DNA from: Lachnospiraceae bacterium
Lineage (GTDB): Bacteria > Bacillota > Clostridia > Lachnospirales > Lachnospiraceae
Reading direction: 5' to 3'
NCBI GenBank assembly: GCA_022792335.1
Contig: JAAWAV010000055.1
Location: 62,001-126,000, forward strand
DNA length: 64,000 bases
The notes under the pieces are model-generated. The model was not told the origin of the DNA. It did not search any database and saw nothing but the letters and a program-made list of their open reading frames with translations. Both the position numbers and the translations under genes were made by a program. The stretch's first letter is position 1, and every line of letters starts with the position of its first letter. Below, in pieces: positions 35,185-43,904 of the stretch.

Positions 35185-36762
35185 ATGAAAACATTACTGC
35201 GGGTATTTTGTCTGTTTTTCGGGGCGTTATACCTTTTCTCTGCTACGTATGGCCAGACCGCTTTTGCCGCTCAGGACGTGCCTTCCGAACACACTGCTCC
35301 GGAGCCTTCCAGTCTGGCCGAATGGCCGGCCGGTCCTTCTTTAGAAGCGGAAGCCGGGATTTTGATAGACGCCAAGACGGGAACTGTCCTTTTTGGAAAA
35401 AATGCGGATGAAAAGCTTTATCCTGCCAGCATCACCAAACTGATGACGGCTCTTTTGGTTCTGGAAAATGTTCCGATGTCGGATGTGGTAACATTTTCTT
35501 ATGAGGCTGTCACCAGCATTGAATACGATTCCAGCCACATTGCTGTCACCGACGGAGAGCAACTCACCGTTGAGCAATGCATGTATGCCCTTCTTCTCCA
35601 TTCTGCCAATGAAGTAGCCAATGGCCTGGCCGAACATGTGGCCGGAAGCATGGATGCTTTTGTAGAAATGATGAATAATCGCGCCGCTCAGCTTGGCTGC
35701 ACCAATACACATTTTGCCAACGCTCACGGCCTTCACAGTGAAAATCATTATTCTACCTGCCACGACATGGCTCTGATTATGAAAGAGCTGATTCATAACG
35801 ACGCCTTCATTCAATTCTCCGCGGCAGCCAAATATACCATCGAGCCGACAAATAAACAGCCGGAACCCCGTTATCTGAGACAGAGTCACAAAATGCTGAC
35901 CCAGTCAGAATATACCTACGAAGGAACTGTAACCGGAAAAAACGGCTACACTCCTGAAGCAGGAAATACGCTTGTGACCTATGCCGCTCGCGGAGACCTG
36001 GAGCTGATCGCGGTTTCTATGAAATCCAACTGGAAGCATTATGACGATACCATTGCCATGTTTAACTACGGTTTTGATAATTTCACTTCCCACAATATGA
36101 CAAATGTCCCTATCGAGACTCTGTCCTCCGTAGATTTTCTGTCCGCTTCCCAGAGCATTTTTGACACCTCTGCCCCTGACTTTCGACTCTCGGACGACAA
36201 CTGGGCCATTCTGCCAAACCAACTCGGCGAGGGAGCGCTCCAGAGCAGTCTGTCTTTAAATACCTCTGCCAAATCAGGAGAGGCGTTTGCAGATATTACT
36301 TATTCTTATCAGGGCGTCCCTCTAGGCTACGGTTCTCTTATTTTGTCAGACAGTGGAAAAGAGCATTTTGATTTTAACTCCCATGCCCCCAAAGAGTCGG
36401 AAGGTACAAGCGGAAAGCAGGAGACACCGGCTGGCAAACCGGCGTCGGACAATGAGGAAGCTGACACTCAGGCCCCGGACAGCAAAGAATCGGAAGAAAA
36501 AACGACAAGCGGCAGTTTCTTTTCCAACCTTCTCTCCCGGATTTCCGACAATCCCTGGCTCCTGGCCTGGGCCGCCTTAGGCGTCTTTGTCCTCGTCCTG
36601 CTTATCATCCTGATCCGGAAGCTGATACAACTATGGAAACGCCGTCCACCGAAAAATCCTACGCTGGTTCGGGCCAGACAGGCAAAAAAAGATTTTCGTC
36701 GCAGATACCGCAAACGCCACAAACGGTTCCGCCGTGAAAGCGAAACCATGGAGCGACGATAG
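35185..36762 (+). CDS. D-alanyl-D-alanine carboxypeptidase (DacF-like, class C low-mass PBP)
   Basis: 525-aa peptidoglycan-trimming enzyme, S11 family. A signal peptide (1-30) precedes the transpeptidase fold with S82-I-T-K85 (nucleophile Ser), S140-A-N142 and the third motif at 252-254, which reads K-N-G rather than the usual K-T-G. A linker rich in Pro, Glu and Ser (about 400-440), one TM helix (about 450-475) and a very basic cytoplasmic tail (RRKNPTLVRARQAKK type) follow, so it is C-terminally membrane-anchored. ATG at 35185 after AAAGGAG. A sporulation or cortex role is plausible by analogy with DacF but not shown. Confidence 0.88.
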   Translation: MKTLLRVFCLFFGALYLFSATYGQTAFAAQDVPSEHTAPEPSSLAEWPAGPSLEAEAGILIDAKTGTVLFGKNADEKLYPASITKLMTALLVLENVPMSDVVTFSYEAVTSIEYDSSHIAVTDGEQLTVEQCMYALLLHSANEVANGLAEHVAGSMDAFVEMMNNRAAQLGCTNTHFANAHGLHSENHYSTCHDMALIMKELIHNDAFIQFSAAAKYTIEPTNKQPEPRYLRQSHKMLTQSEYTYEGTVTGKNGYTPEAGNTLVTYAARGDLELIAVSMKSNWKHYDDTIAMFNYGFDNFTSHNMTNVPIETLSSVDFLSASQSIFDTSAPDFRLSDDNWAILPNQLGEGALQSSLSLNTSAKSGEAFADITYSYQGVPLGYGSLILSDSGKEHFDFNSHAPKESEGTSGKQETPAGKPASDNEEADTQAPDSKESEEKTTSGSFFSNLLSRISDNPWLLAWAALGVFVLVLLIILIRKLIQLWKRRPPKNPTLVRARQAKKDFRRRYRKRHKRFRRESETMERR

Positions 36763-36796
36763 TGCTCTGAAATAAGCCATAAAAAAATCCAGAATC

Positions 36797-37756
36797 TTAT
36801 TCTGATTCTTTCAGTTTTGCTTTGATTCGTTTCTTTTTTGCAAGTTCTTTCTTTCTGAGGCGGAGCTCCTGTGCTTCTGCCTCAGAAATGAGTTTTAAAG
36901 TCTTTACAGCAAATACGCCGCCCTTCTCGGCCTTCTTAAGTCTCAGTTTCCCCTTCATATATCCGTGCTCCTGGCAATAGGCCAGGCAGAGATAGTTTTT
37001 CCCTCCGGCCGGAAACCATCGCACTTTTTTTCGCAGACTTCTGCCGCAGAGGTAACATTTGGTGGAAGTTATTTCTTTATCCTCCATAATATGTTCTCTT
37101 GTGGCAAACACCCGCGATACATCTTTGGCATACCGATCAAACACAATATGAAGCTCTTCTTCCCGCTTCTCCGGAAGCCTGAAATAATCCACAGACAGAT
37201 ATTGTCCCACCTTTTCCATATCCATCTTTTCCATGATCTTCGCCGTATACAGTGTGTCGTCCAGCGCCCTGTGAAAAGGAATATCTTCTCTGATTCCCAG
37301 ATATTCCACGGCATCTTTCAGAGAACGGCGGCTTTTTCCATCCTCATAAAGCAAGCTGAATAGTTTCTGTATGTCATAATAAAGCAATGGTTTTTTCATG
37401 GGATTCGTTACTCGGAAGTATTTCAGATTCCGCTGGAGTTCCGTCAAATCCATGGAGCCCCAGGTGCACATCACATAGTCCTCCCCGCACCAGTCAAAAA
37501 AATCGCTGATGACCTCCCGAAAGCTTCTCGCCGAGCGAAGCTCCTTCATGTCCATCTGGAGGATTTCTTTTGTTTTATAGTGGAGCTGCCGGTAAACCGA
37601 GGGTTTTATCATCTCATGAAACCGGCTGCTAATCTTCCGCTCCTCATTCAGTTTCACCGCCCCGATCTCAATGATCTCAAAAGGAAAGCCCGGACGTTCC
37701 CCTGCCTTTCCCCTTGGGCTCTGATTCCATTCCAGATCCAGTACAATATAATTCAC
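36797..37756 (-). CDS. DEDDh 3'-5' exonuclease with C-terminal Cys-rich knuckle
   Basis: 319-aa exonuclease of the DnaQ-like superfamily. Exo I is D-L-E-W-N (acidic pair at 7 and 9), Exo II lies in TWGSMDLTELQRN, and Exo III is HRALDDTLYTA with the catalytic His and Asp. A C-terminal segment near 235-270 has CYLCG and LAYCQEHGY, a probable zinc knuckle, then a Lys-rich tail that may bind nucleic acid. Start is a GTG at 37756. It is a single gene convergent with the DD-carboxypeptidase gene. Substrate (RNA or DNA ends) unknown; it resembles the KapD/ERI-1 group. Confidence 0.85.
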   Translation of the reverse strand: MNYIVLDLEWNQSPRGKAGERPGFPFEIIEIGAVKLNEERKISSRFHEMIKPSVYRQLHYKTKEILQMDMKELRSARSFREVISDFFDWCGEDYVMCTWGSMDLTELQRNLKYFRVTNPMKKPLLYYDIQKLFSLLYEDGKSRRSLKDAVEYLGIREDIPFHRALDDTLYTAKIMEKMDMEKVGQYLSVDYFRLPEKREEELHIVFDRYAKDVSRVFATREHIMEDKEITSTKCYLCGRSLRKKVRWFPAGGKNYLCLAYCQEHGYMKGKLRLKKAEKGGVFAVKTLKLISEAEAQELRLRKKELAKKKRIKAKLKESE

Positions 37757-37890
37757 GCCCAGTCACCACCCTTCAGTCTCTGATCTCTGTCTCCTGTCTC
37801 GTCTTTTTTCCGTCTGTTTTTTTATTCTACCATAACCCGGCCCGTTACGCAATTTTATATTCCCAAAGCTCCTGCTAACCATATTTTCCG

Positions 37891-37919
37891 TTGACCTTTG
37901 TCTGTTTTTTCTATATGAT
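37891..37919 (+). promoter_or_regulatory. Promoter of the D-threonine-aldolase-like gene
   Basis: TTGACC (37891-37896), 17-nt spacer, TATGAT (37914-37919), 22 nt before the ATG, so the leader is very short. Confidence 0.65.
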
Positions 37920-37941
37920 GAAGAAAAGGAGGATTTTTATT

Positions 37942-39048
37942 ATGACTGTTCAGGAATTAGATACCCCGGCGCTTCTCATTGATCAGGACATCATGTCGGA
38001 CAACCTTAGATTTGTACAGGAGTTTGCCAACCGCCACGGCGTAGCGCTCCGTCCCCATACAAAAACTCATAAAATGCCGGAAATCGCCAAACTCCAGGTG
38101 GCGGGCGGCGCCTGCGGCATTGCAGTTGCAAAAGTCGGAGAGGCCGAAGAAATGGCCAAAAACGGCCTGACCGATATTTTTATCGCCAATGAGATTGTCG
38201 GACGCTCCAAATGGGAGCGCATCCGTCTGCTGGCAGAAAAGATTTCCGTATCTTTTGGGATAGACACGCCCTGCCAGGTAACGGGCATAGAAGAAGTTTT
38301 TGCCTTCTCAGACTGCCCCGCGGAAGTACTCATTGAAATCGAAGTGGGGGAAAACCGCTCCGGTATCATCGAAGAAAGCAGCTTTTTTGAACTTTTGGAC
38401 ACCATAAAAGATTGCCCTCATGTTCATCTAAAGGGACTGTTTTCCCATGACGGAAACACCTACGCATCCGGAGATATCGCTGAATGTCGCTCCATCTCCA
38501 TCGCCGCTCAGGAACGAACGCTTCATTTTGCAGCGCTTGCGAGGGCGAAGGGCTTTCCCTGTGAAGTCATAAGCTACGGCGCCACTCCAACGATTATGAA
38601 CGACGTCCCCATTCTGGAGGGTATTACGGAGCTTCGCCTCGGCACCTACATTTTTATGGACGCCTCCCAGGGACATGCCATCGGCACTCTGGAGCGCTGC
38701 GCCGCCACAGTACTGGCTACGGTTATCAGCCGTCCCACTTCCGAGCGGGTGATTCTGGATGTGGGTGCAAAAGGCCTTACCATGCAGACTCGCACGGAGG
38801 GAATCTGCGCCGTTCCCGGAAGGGGCACCCTTTTAGACGATCCGGAGATTCATATTGAAAAGATGTTCGACGAGCACGCCATTATCAATGATCGTCGTTT
38901 TCGGGAACAGATTTCCGTAGGAGATAAGGTCCGCATTATCCCGGTGCATATCTGCCCTGTGTGCAATCTGTATGATACGGCTTGGCTTATTTCCGGACAA
39001 CAGGTGATAAAAAAGCTTCCCATCTCCTGCCGGGGAAAGCTGACCTAA
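37942..39048 (+). CDS. PLP-dependent D-threonine aldolase/D-serine dehydratase-like enzyme
   Basis: 368-aa fold-type III PLP enzyme (alanine-racemase-like barrel). The N-terminal LDTPALLID is typical; the PLP Lys lies in RPHTKTHKMPEIA. The C-terminal metal site reads VHICPVCNLYD, matching the His-x-Cys ligands of metal-dependent D-threonine aldolase and DSD1-type D-serine dehydratase. Which D-hydroxy-amino acid is cleaved cannot be told. The start is the ATG at 37942 after AAAGGAGG; an upstream in-frame ATG lies before this ribosome site. Single gene with its own promoter and terminator. Confidence 0.88.
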   Translation: MTVQELDTPALLIDQDIMSDNLRFVQEFANRHGVALRPHTKTHKMPEIAKLQVAGGACGIAVAKVGEAEEMAKNGLTDIFIANEIVGRSKWERIRLLAEKISVSFGIDTPCQVTGIEEVFAFSDCPAEVLIEIEVGENRSGIIEESSFFELLDTIKDCPHVHLKGLFSHDGNTYASGDIAECRSISIAAQERTLHFAALARAKGFPCEVISYGATPTIMNDVPILEGITELRLGTYIFMDASQGHAIGTLERCAATVLATVISRPTSERVILDVGAKGLTMQTRTEGICAVPGRGTLLDDPEIHIEKMFDEHAIINDRRFREQISVGDKVRIIPVHICPVCNLYDTAWLISGQQVIKKLPISCRGKLT

Positions 39049-39065
39049 AGGATCCAAGAAACCCA

Positions 39066-39095
39066 AAAGCCTCAGATAACAGCTTCTGAGGCTTT
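39066..39095. terminator. Terminator between convergent genes
   Basis: AAAGCCTCAGA, 8-nt loop, TCTGAGGCTTT, then CTTTG on the plus strand; A-rich on the other side, so it may serve both the aldolase-like gene and the CsoR-type gene. Confidence 0.75.
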
Positions 39096-39124
39096 CTTTG
39101 TAAATAAAATTATTTCTTATGTCT

Positions 39125-39514
39125 TTATTTTATAAACCGATCAATCGCCGTGGAAAGCTCCTCCAGCGCTTTATGATCTCCGGACTCTACTGCATCCACA
39201 ATACAGTGCTCAATGTGATCCTGCAAAATTACTTTTCCGGTATTATTGATTGCTGACTTCACTGCTGAAAGCTGAATCAGCACTTCACTACAGTCCCTGC
39301 CATCCTCCACCATTCGCCGGATGGATTCTAAATGACCGATGGCCCTGCTGAGTCTGTTCAGTACTGCCTTTGTGTTGGTGTGCACATGGCCATGGGAGCT
39401 CCCGTTCTCCCCTGCTTTGTGACTATGGTCTGCTCCGTGATCCCGTTCTCCATGGCTGTGTATGATCGGCTCTCCGTGTTTTCCTATATGGATGTGGGTA
39501 TGGTTTTCTTCCAC
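39125..39514 (-). CDS. CsoR/RcnR-family metal-sensing repressor with His-rich N-terminus
   Basis: 129-aa all-helical DUF156 regulator. The C-terminal 85 residues are the canonical fold with the three thiol/imidazole ligands of copper-sensing CsoR: Cys in GRDCSEVLIQL, then His and Cys spaced four apart in DHIEHC. The first 48 residues are an added tail with 12 His (HTHIHIGKH, HSHGERDHGADHSH, HGHVH), a likely metal-binding or buffering arm. Start is GTG at 39514 with AGGAG at 9 nt. No metal exporter is near, so the target is outside the window or the gene regulates only itself. Confidence 0.9.
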   Translation of the reverse strand: MEENHTHIHIGKHGEPIIHSHGERDHGADHSHKAGENGSSHGHVHTNTKAVLNRLSRAIGHLESIRRMVEDGRDCSEVLIQLSAVKSAINNTGKVILQDHIEHCIVDAVESGDHKALEELSTAIDRFIK

Positions 39515-39578
39515 AGTATCTCACTCCTGTCTTTCGGACTCCGGGTTTTCGTCAGACAGACGTTTCCCGTACTGTCAC

Positions 39579-39607
39579 ATTCTAGCATAAATTCCTCTTG
39601 CCTACAA
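39579..39607 (-). promoter_or_regulatory. Promoter of the CsoR-type gene
   Basis: Minus strand TTGTAG (39602-39607), 17-nt spacer, TAGAAT (39579-39584). A G-rich stretch directly upstream and the 12-bp palindrome AACATGCATGTT (39650-39661) are possible operator parts. Confidence 0.55.
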
Positions 39608-39690
39608 GCCCCCACACCGGTTATCCCCGAGATACCATATACTTCCATAAACATGCATGTTCGGAATATGTGGAACATTTCTCCGGCCCT

Positions 39691-41805
39691 TTATACTGCT
39701 TTTCTTCTATGTCTCTCTGCAAACATCACCACTGCTGAAAAACAGATAAGCACAAACCATCCTCCGACCGGCGCCCCATCTCCCGTCTCTGGAGATACAT
39801 TCGTCGTATCCTTCTGACTCTGATCCGGTTTCTGTATCTGGTTTTGTGTCCCGTTCTGACCTGGTTTCTGCGCTCCGCTCTGACCTGGTTTCTCTGTCCC
39901 ATCCTGGCCTGGCTTCTGCGCTCCGCCCTGACCTGGTTTCTCTGTCCCGTCCTGACCTGGCTTCTGCGCTCCGCCTTGACCTGGCTTCTGCTCTCCATCT
40001 TGGCCTGGTTTCTCTGTCTCATCCTGGCCCGGCTTTTCTGTCTCATCCTGACCTGGTTTCTCCTCTTCGCCCGGTTCCGTTGAAGGCTCCTTTTCCTCCT
40101 CCAGCGTCAAAGTCGTCTGAGCCTGTCCATCGCTGTAATGGAAGGTCACCGTATGGACTCCTGCCGTCAGTGTGTCGATATACTCTGCCTTTAACGTAAC
40201 GATTGTAGAACCAGACACCGCCGTATAAGATTCTCCCGCAAGTTTCTTTCCATCCACAGATACGCCAGTAAATTTGGCAAAGTCTCCGTCCACCTTTATG
40301 GTAACGCTTTTCCCCTTACCGGATATTGCGATCTGGGCAGCGCCTTCCAGGATCGGGTATTCCTTCGGAGCAACCGGTACGGCCTTCAGCGCTACAATAG
40401 CCTCCTCAATGGCTGTCGCATAGCCGTCTACCAGTTGTTGTTCCCGGATATCCTTCCCTCTGACCACTGCCTCGAGGGCTTTTTCCACAGTTTCAAAATT
40501 TGTATAGTCGTCTTTGTTTAATGCCTCCGCTTTGGCAACGGCACGGTCCACCGCGCTGTAATCTGCCTCGGAAAATACCAGCTTTCCGGAAGTAATCTCT
40601 ACCTTATCATAAGACAATACGCCATCTGAAGTAACCGCGCCGCCGATATAAATGTCTTTTTCCGAGCGAATCGCTCCTCCCCCAATCTCCGTTGTCCCTC
40701 CGGTAATGGAGATATCCCCATGAGCATAAATGCTGTTCGGCGCATGGACTTCAGAGCTGGTAAGTGTGACAGGGCCTCTGCTGAAAATACTCACGTCATT
40801 TGTCGCTTCCGCCTGAACAAAAGAATCCTCAACGACAGCGCCGTCAGCGGCATATACGCCTGGCCAGTAACCTTTGGCAGCCACATTTGAAACATTTGTG
40901 ACCTCAAAGTTCTCACAAAGAATCCCGTTGGTCCGCTTTGATTCTGCCTGAACAGAAGATGCAGAAATGGAAAAGTTCTGTCCTACTCCCAGAGCCACTC
41001 CCTTATCTGTCGTTACCTTCACATCTGACTGACCGGAAATATTCAGATTCCCACAGGAAATACCGGAATCCCCGGCCTCGCTGATTGCAATCTGACTACC
41101 GGAAACGTCTAGATTTCCTGTAACAGCAATTCCGGCAGTCAAATGATCGATTCTAATTTCGGAATTGTCCGATATCGTAAGAGAAGCAGCGTCTGTCGCA
41201 TTAATTCCCTGGTAACTGATATCTAAAGCAGGCTGTGCCTCTGCCTCCACCGAAATGTAAGAATTGATGATTCGGTTATCCCTTCCGCAAATATAAAGGC
41301 CGTAAGCATTCGCATCGCCGCTATCGCCGATCACGATCCGCACATCGGCGTCACTGACCGTCAGGCCTCCTCCCTCCACAAAGATTCCACGGCAGGGGTT
41401 TCCAGGAAGCCCCAAATTCTGCTCCGCACGAATTGTCAGCTTTCCTCCTCCTCTTCCCTCCAGTGCAAAGGGATGACTGCTGCCAATTCCAAAATGACCG
41501 CGAATCGTATTTTCTCCGACCAGCCTGACTGTCACGTTCTCTCTCTCAATCTGTATCCCATATATCAAGGGAGCCCCGGCTGAGTCCGTCCGGATATCTG
41601 CATTCTCCAGAGTCAGCGTATTCGTACCGGAATCATATCTCGCACTGCCGCTTCCACAGGAAATTTTTTGATCCGGCGCCTGCACAATATCCGATCCGTT
41701 TACGATAATCGATCCTTCTGCTGCTGAAGCAGTTCCTGGCTGAAGCATAAACAGAAAGCTGGCTGCCAAAAATATGTACCTTAATCTTCCTCTACTTTTT
41801 ATCAT
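39691..41805 (-). CDS. Sortase-type surface protein with beta-helix-like N-terminus, FIVAR and X2-like domains
   Basis: 704-aa predicted wall protein. Signal peptide 1-29. About 30-420 is repetitive beta structure (LTISDNSEIRI, LNISGQSDVKV, VTLTSSEVHA), like the DUF4353/carbohydrate-binding beta-helix proteins of gut Clostridia. About 420-485 is a FIVAR-type helical module (YSAVDRAVAKAEAL), and about 490-575 an X2/Ig-like module (ITIKVDGDFAKFTG type). Nine 8-residue KPGQ repeats follow, then S-P-E-T-G-D, a hydrophobic helix and RHRRKAV. S-P-x-T-G fits the (S/P)PXTG motif known for C. difficile sortase B. ATG at 41805. Probably binds a glycan; ligand unknown. Confidence 0.85.
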   Translation of the reverse strand: MIKSRGRLRYIFLAASFLFMLQPGTASAAEGSIIVNGSDIVQAPDQKISCGSGSARYDSGTNTLTLENADIRTDSAGAPLIYGIQIERENVTVRLVGENTIRGHFGIGSSHPFALEGRGGGKLTIRAEQNLGLPGNPCRGIFVEGGGLTVSDADVRIVIGDSGDANAYGLYICGRDNRIINSYISVEAEAQPALDISYQGINATDAASLTISDNSEIRIDHLTAGIAVTGNLDVSGSQIAISEAGDSGISCGNLNISGQSDVKVTTDKGVALGVGQNFSISASSVQAESKRTNGILCENFEVTNVSNVAAKGYWPGVYAADGAVVEDSFVQAEATNDVSIFSRGPVTLTSSEVHAPNSIYAHGDISITGGTTEIGGGAIRSEKDIYIGGAVTSDGVLSYDKVEITSGKLVFSEADYSAVDRAVAKAEALNKDDYTNFETVEKALEAVVRGKDIREQQLVDGYATAIEEAIVALKAVPVAPKEYPILEGAAQIAISGKGKSVTIKVDGDFAKFTGVSVDGKKLAGESYTAVSGSTIVTLKAEYIDTLTAGVHTVTFHYSDGQAQTTLTLEEEKEPSTEPGEEEKPGQDETEKPGQDETEKPGQDGEQKPGQGGAQKPGQDGTEKPGQGGAQKPGQDGTEKPGQSGAQKPGQNGTQNQIQKPDQSQKDTTNVSPETGDGAPVGGWFVLICFSAVVMFAERHRRKAV
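39845..40063 (-). repeat. 24-bp tandem repeats coding for KPGQ wall-spanning stalk
   Basis: Nine in-frame units of 8 codons (KPGQDETE, KPGQGGAQ, KPGQDGTE and variants). Alternating DGTE and GGAQ versions suggest expansion of a two-unit (48-bp) block. Confidence 0.85.
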
Positions 41806-41837
41806 TTAAATTCCTTTCTCTGTCCTATAGTATTCAT

Positions 41838-41866
41838 ATACTACCATCTGCATCCATATTTTGCAA
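41838..41866 (-). promoter_or_regulatory. Promoter of the KPGQ-repeat surface protein
   Basis: Minus strand TTGCAA (41861-41866), 17-nt spacer, TAGTAT (41838-41843), about 33 nt before the ATG. Confidence 0.6.
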
Positions 41867-42034
41867 GACAATTTTATCTGTTGTCGCTCTTTTCCCAGAT
41901 TTACCATCTATGTTCTAAAGCAAATCGGCGGTCGGCAGGGATATATGCAGAAAGGAATCGAACTCTCTCTATTTCTTAACCTTTTCCGGATACCAGATCC
42001 TCCTTTAAATCTCCAAAAACACAAGCGAAGAGCC

Positions 42035-42667
42035 TCACACTCTCCGCTTCCCATCCATCATCTTGCAGTAAAGCACTGCCGCCATGGTACTCACTGCAGT
42101 CGCTACAATGGCCGGCCCGACAATCGCCGCTGGGTTTACCGCCCCATACTGACTCCTGTATGCAATCATGTTCACCGGAATGAGTTGAAGGGAAGAAATG
42201 TTGATAATGAGAAACGTACACATCTCATTACTCGCCGTTCCCCTGGGCACCGGCGGTCGGAAATTTTTATTGCCGGAGTTCCCCCCTTTTCTCCGTTCCT
42301 CTTCCAGTTCTTCCAAAGCCTCCATGGCCTTAAGGCCCGCCGGTGTCGCAGCCCAGCCAAGCCCCAGCACATTGGCCGCAATATTGGTAGAGATTTCATC
42401 CGCCGCCTTATGTCCCTCCGGTATCCCCGGAAATAAAAACCTGACAAAAGGCCGAAGAAGGCGCGTTAATCCCCTGATGATCCCCGCCTCTTTTGCCACT
42501 TCCATAATTCCACACCAAAAGGCCATAACTCCCGCCATGGTAATGCACAGAGACACGGCGTCCTTCGCCCCTGTTAAAATTCCGTCCGTCAGTTCTGCAG
42601 GCCGGCCAGAAAGGATTCCCCAAAAGACTCCCACAAGAATCATAATTCCCCACAGATAATTTAGCAT
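42035..42667 (-). CDS. spmA: Spore maturation protein A
   Basis: 210-aa membrane protein with nucleoside-transporter gate-like helices. Family blocks are W-G-I-M-I-L-V-G, LCITMAGVMAFWCGIMEVA, STNIAANVLGLGWAATPAGLKAM, and NEMCTFLIINISSLQLIPVNMIAYRS. In Bacillus SpmA works with SpmB in core dehydration of the spore. Here spmB is not found next to it: downstream lies 229 nt without a gene and then another gene. ATG at 42667. The gene shows that the host lineage forms, or once formed, spores. Confidence 0.93.
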   Translation of the reverse strand: MLNYLWGIMILVGVFWGILSGRPAELTDGILTGAKDAVSLCITMAGVMAFWCGIMEVAKEAGIIRGLTRLLRPFVRFLFPGIPEGHKAADEISTNIAANVLGLGWAATPAGLKAMEALEELEEERRKGGNSGNKNFRPPVPRGTASNEMCTFLIINISSLQLIPVNMIAYRSQYGAVNPAAIVGPAIVATAVSTMAAVLYCKMMDGKRRV

Positions 42668-42703
42668 TCCATACCTCGCCCAAAGCTCTCGTTTTAACCT
42701 ATG

Positions 42704-42733
42704 AAAAAAAGAATCCCGCTATGCAGGATTCTT
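42704..42733 (-). terminator. Terminator after the FabK-like paralogue
   Basis: Minus strand AAGAATCC, 9-nt loop, GGATTCTT merging into a T7 run. It marks the end of the fatty-acid gene region. Confidence 0.8.
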
Positions 42734-42848
42734 CCCTGTCATTTTCCTGGAACCTTTCATACTGTCCTTTCAAGCCGCGAGTTCCTGTAACACTTTCAGG
42801 ACAACGCCCCTTTAACGTCTTTTCATTCCGCAATCTTTTGCGAATCTT

Positions 42849-43904
42849 TCAGGTCAGATCCGCCATCACCTCATGAACTGTCTCGATCCGCTCCGCCAGA
42901 TAAGCCTTCGCCCCGCAAAAAAGCAGTGCATCCTGAATTTTCCCTTTCGCCGCATTCACCAGTGCTTCTGTAATACAGTAAGGCGTCTCTTTCGGATTAC
43001 ATTTTTCCAGACACTGAAAACACTTTGTCACCGGCTTTCTTACCTTTTTCATTTCCTCCAGAAAACGGTTTCTTATGGCCCGGCCCGGCATTCCCACCGG
43101 ACTTTTTGTGATCACAATATCTTCCTTTCTGGCATCCAGATAAGCCTGCTTATAGGCGGCCGGCGCATCGCATTCCTCCGTTGTCACAAAGCGGGTCGAC
43201 ACCTGAATGCCGTCCAGCCCCAGCTCCTCCAGATAATACTCTGCATCCTTTCTGGTATAGATTCCGCCGCCGGCCACCACAGGAATCTTTTTCCCGTATT
43301 TTTCTTCATACTGGCGCACATGGGCCACGACGCCCCGAATTTCTTTCCCATAATCCAGCGTCTCCAGATGGGATAAGGTTTCCTCGTCAAACCCCAGGTG
43401 CCCTCCGGCCTCCGGTCCCTCCACAATCACCAAATCCGGCGCCGTCTGATAATGGCGATCCCAGAGCTTGCAGATCACCGCCGCCGCCTTGACGGAAGAT
43501 ACAATCGGCGCAAGTTTCGCCCGAAAGCCCCTGGTAAACTCCGGCAGTTTTGCCGGAAGCCCCGCTCCCGACGCGATTAAATCTGCCCCGGCTTTCACTG
43601 CTGCCCGCACATAATCCTCATAACGTCTCGTAGCCACCATAATGTTGCAGCCAATCACGCCCTCCGGTGCAATTTTCCGGGCTTTTTCAAGCTCCTTTCC
43701 GATACACCGCAGATTGGTCTCAATGGGCGCCTGTTCAAATTCCGGCTCTCTGAATCCAATCTGGGCTGTGGAGATCATTCCAATCCCGCCTTCCTTTGCC
43801 ACGGCGCCAGCCAGGTGCGACAGGCTGATCCCCACGCCCATTCCTCCCTGGATCAGTGGACATTCTGCCTTTAACTCCCCGATTATCAGTGGCTTTCTTT
43901 TCAT
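42849..43904 (-). CDS. Nitronate monooxygenase/FabK-like flavoprotein with Cys-rich C-terminus
   Basis: 351-aa FMN TIM-barrel protein of the NMO/2-nitropropane dioxygenase group. Seen are PLIQGGMGVGISL, the flavin-loop IVEGPEAGGHLG, and VVAGGGIYTRKD with VSTRFVTT. From about residue 293 it has C-F-Q-C, C-N-P-K and a later Cys (CxxCx3Cx7C), a probable metal or cluster site absent from ordinary FabK. It lies 150 nt downstream of accDA on the same strand, before a terminator, so it may be read with the fab operon. It may be a second enoyl reductase, a nitronate oxidase or a lipid-linked flavoenzyme. Confidence 0.82.
   Translation of the reverse strand: MKRKPLIIGELKAECPLIQGGMGVGISLSHLAGAVAKEGGIGMISTAQIGFREPEFEQAPIETNLRCIGKELEKARKIAPEGVIGCNIMVATRRYEDYVRAAVKAGADLIASGAGLPAKLPEFTRGFRAKLAPIVSSVKAAAVICKLWDRHYQTAPDLVIVEGPEAGGHLGFDEETLSHLETLDYGKEIRGVVAHVRQYEEKYGKKIPVVAGGGIYTRKDAEYYLEELGLDGIQVSTRFVTTEECDAPAAYKQAYLDARKEDIVITKSPVGMPGRAIRNRFLEEMKKVRKPVTKCFQCLEKCNPKETPYCITEALVNAAKGKIQDALLFCGAKAYLAERIETVHEVMADLT

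Noticed and set aside
39845-40063. Regular 24-bp repeats considered as a CRISPR array
   Set aside because: Units are contiguous without spacers and stay in frame as KPGQ codons; no cas genes nearby.
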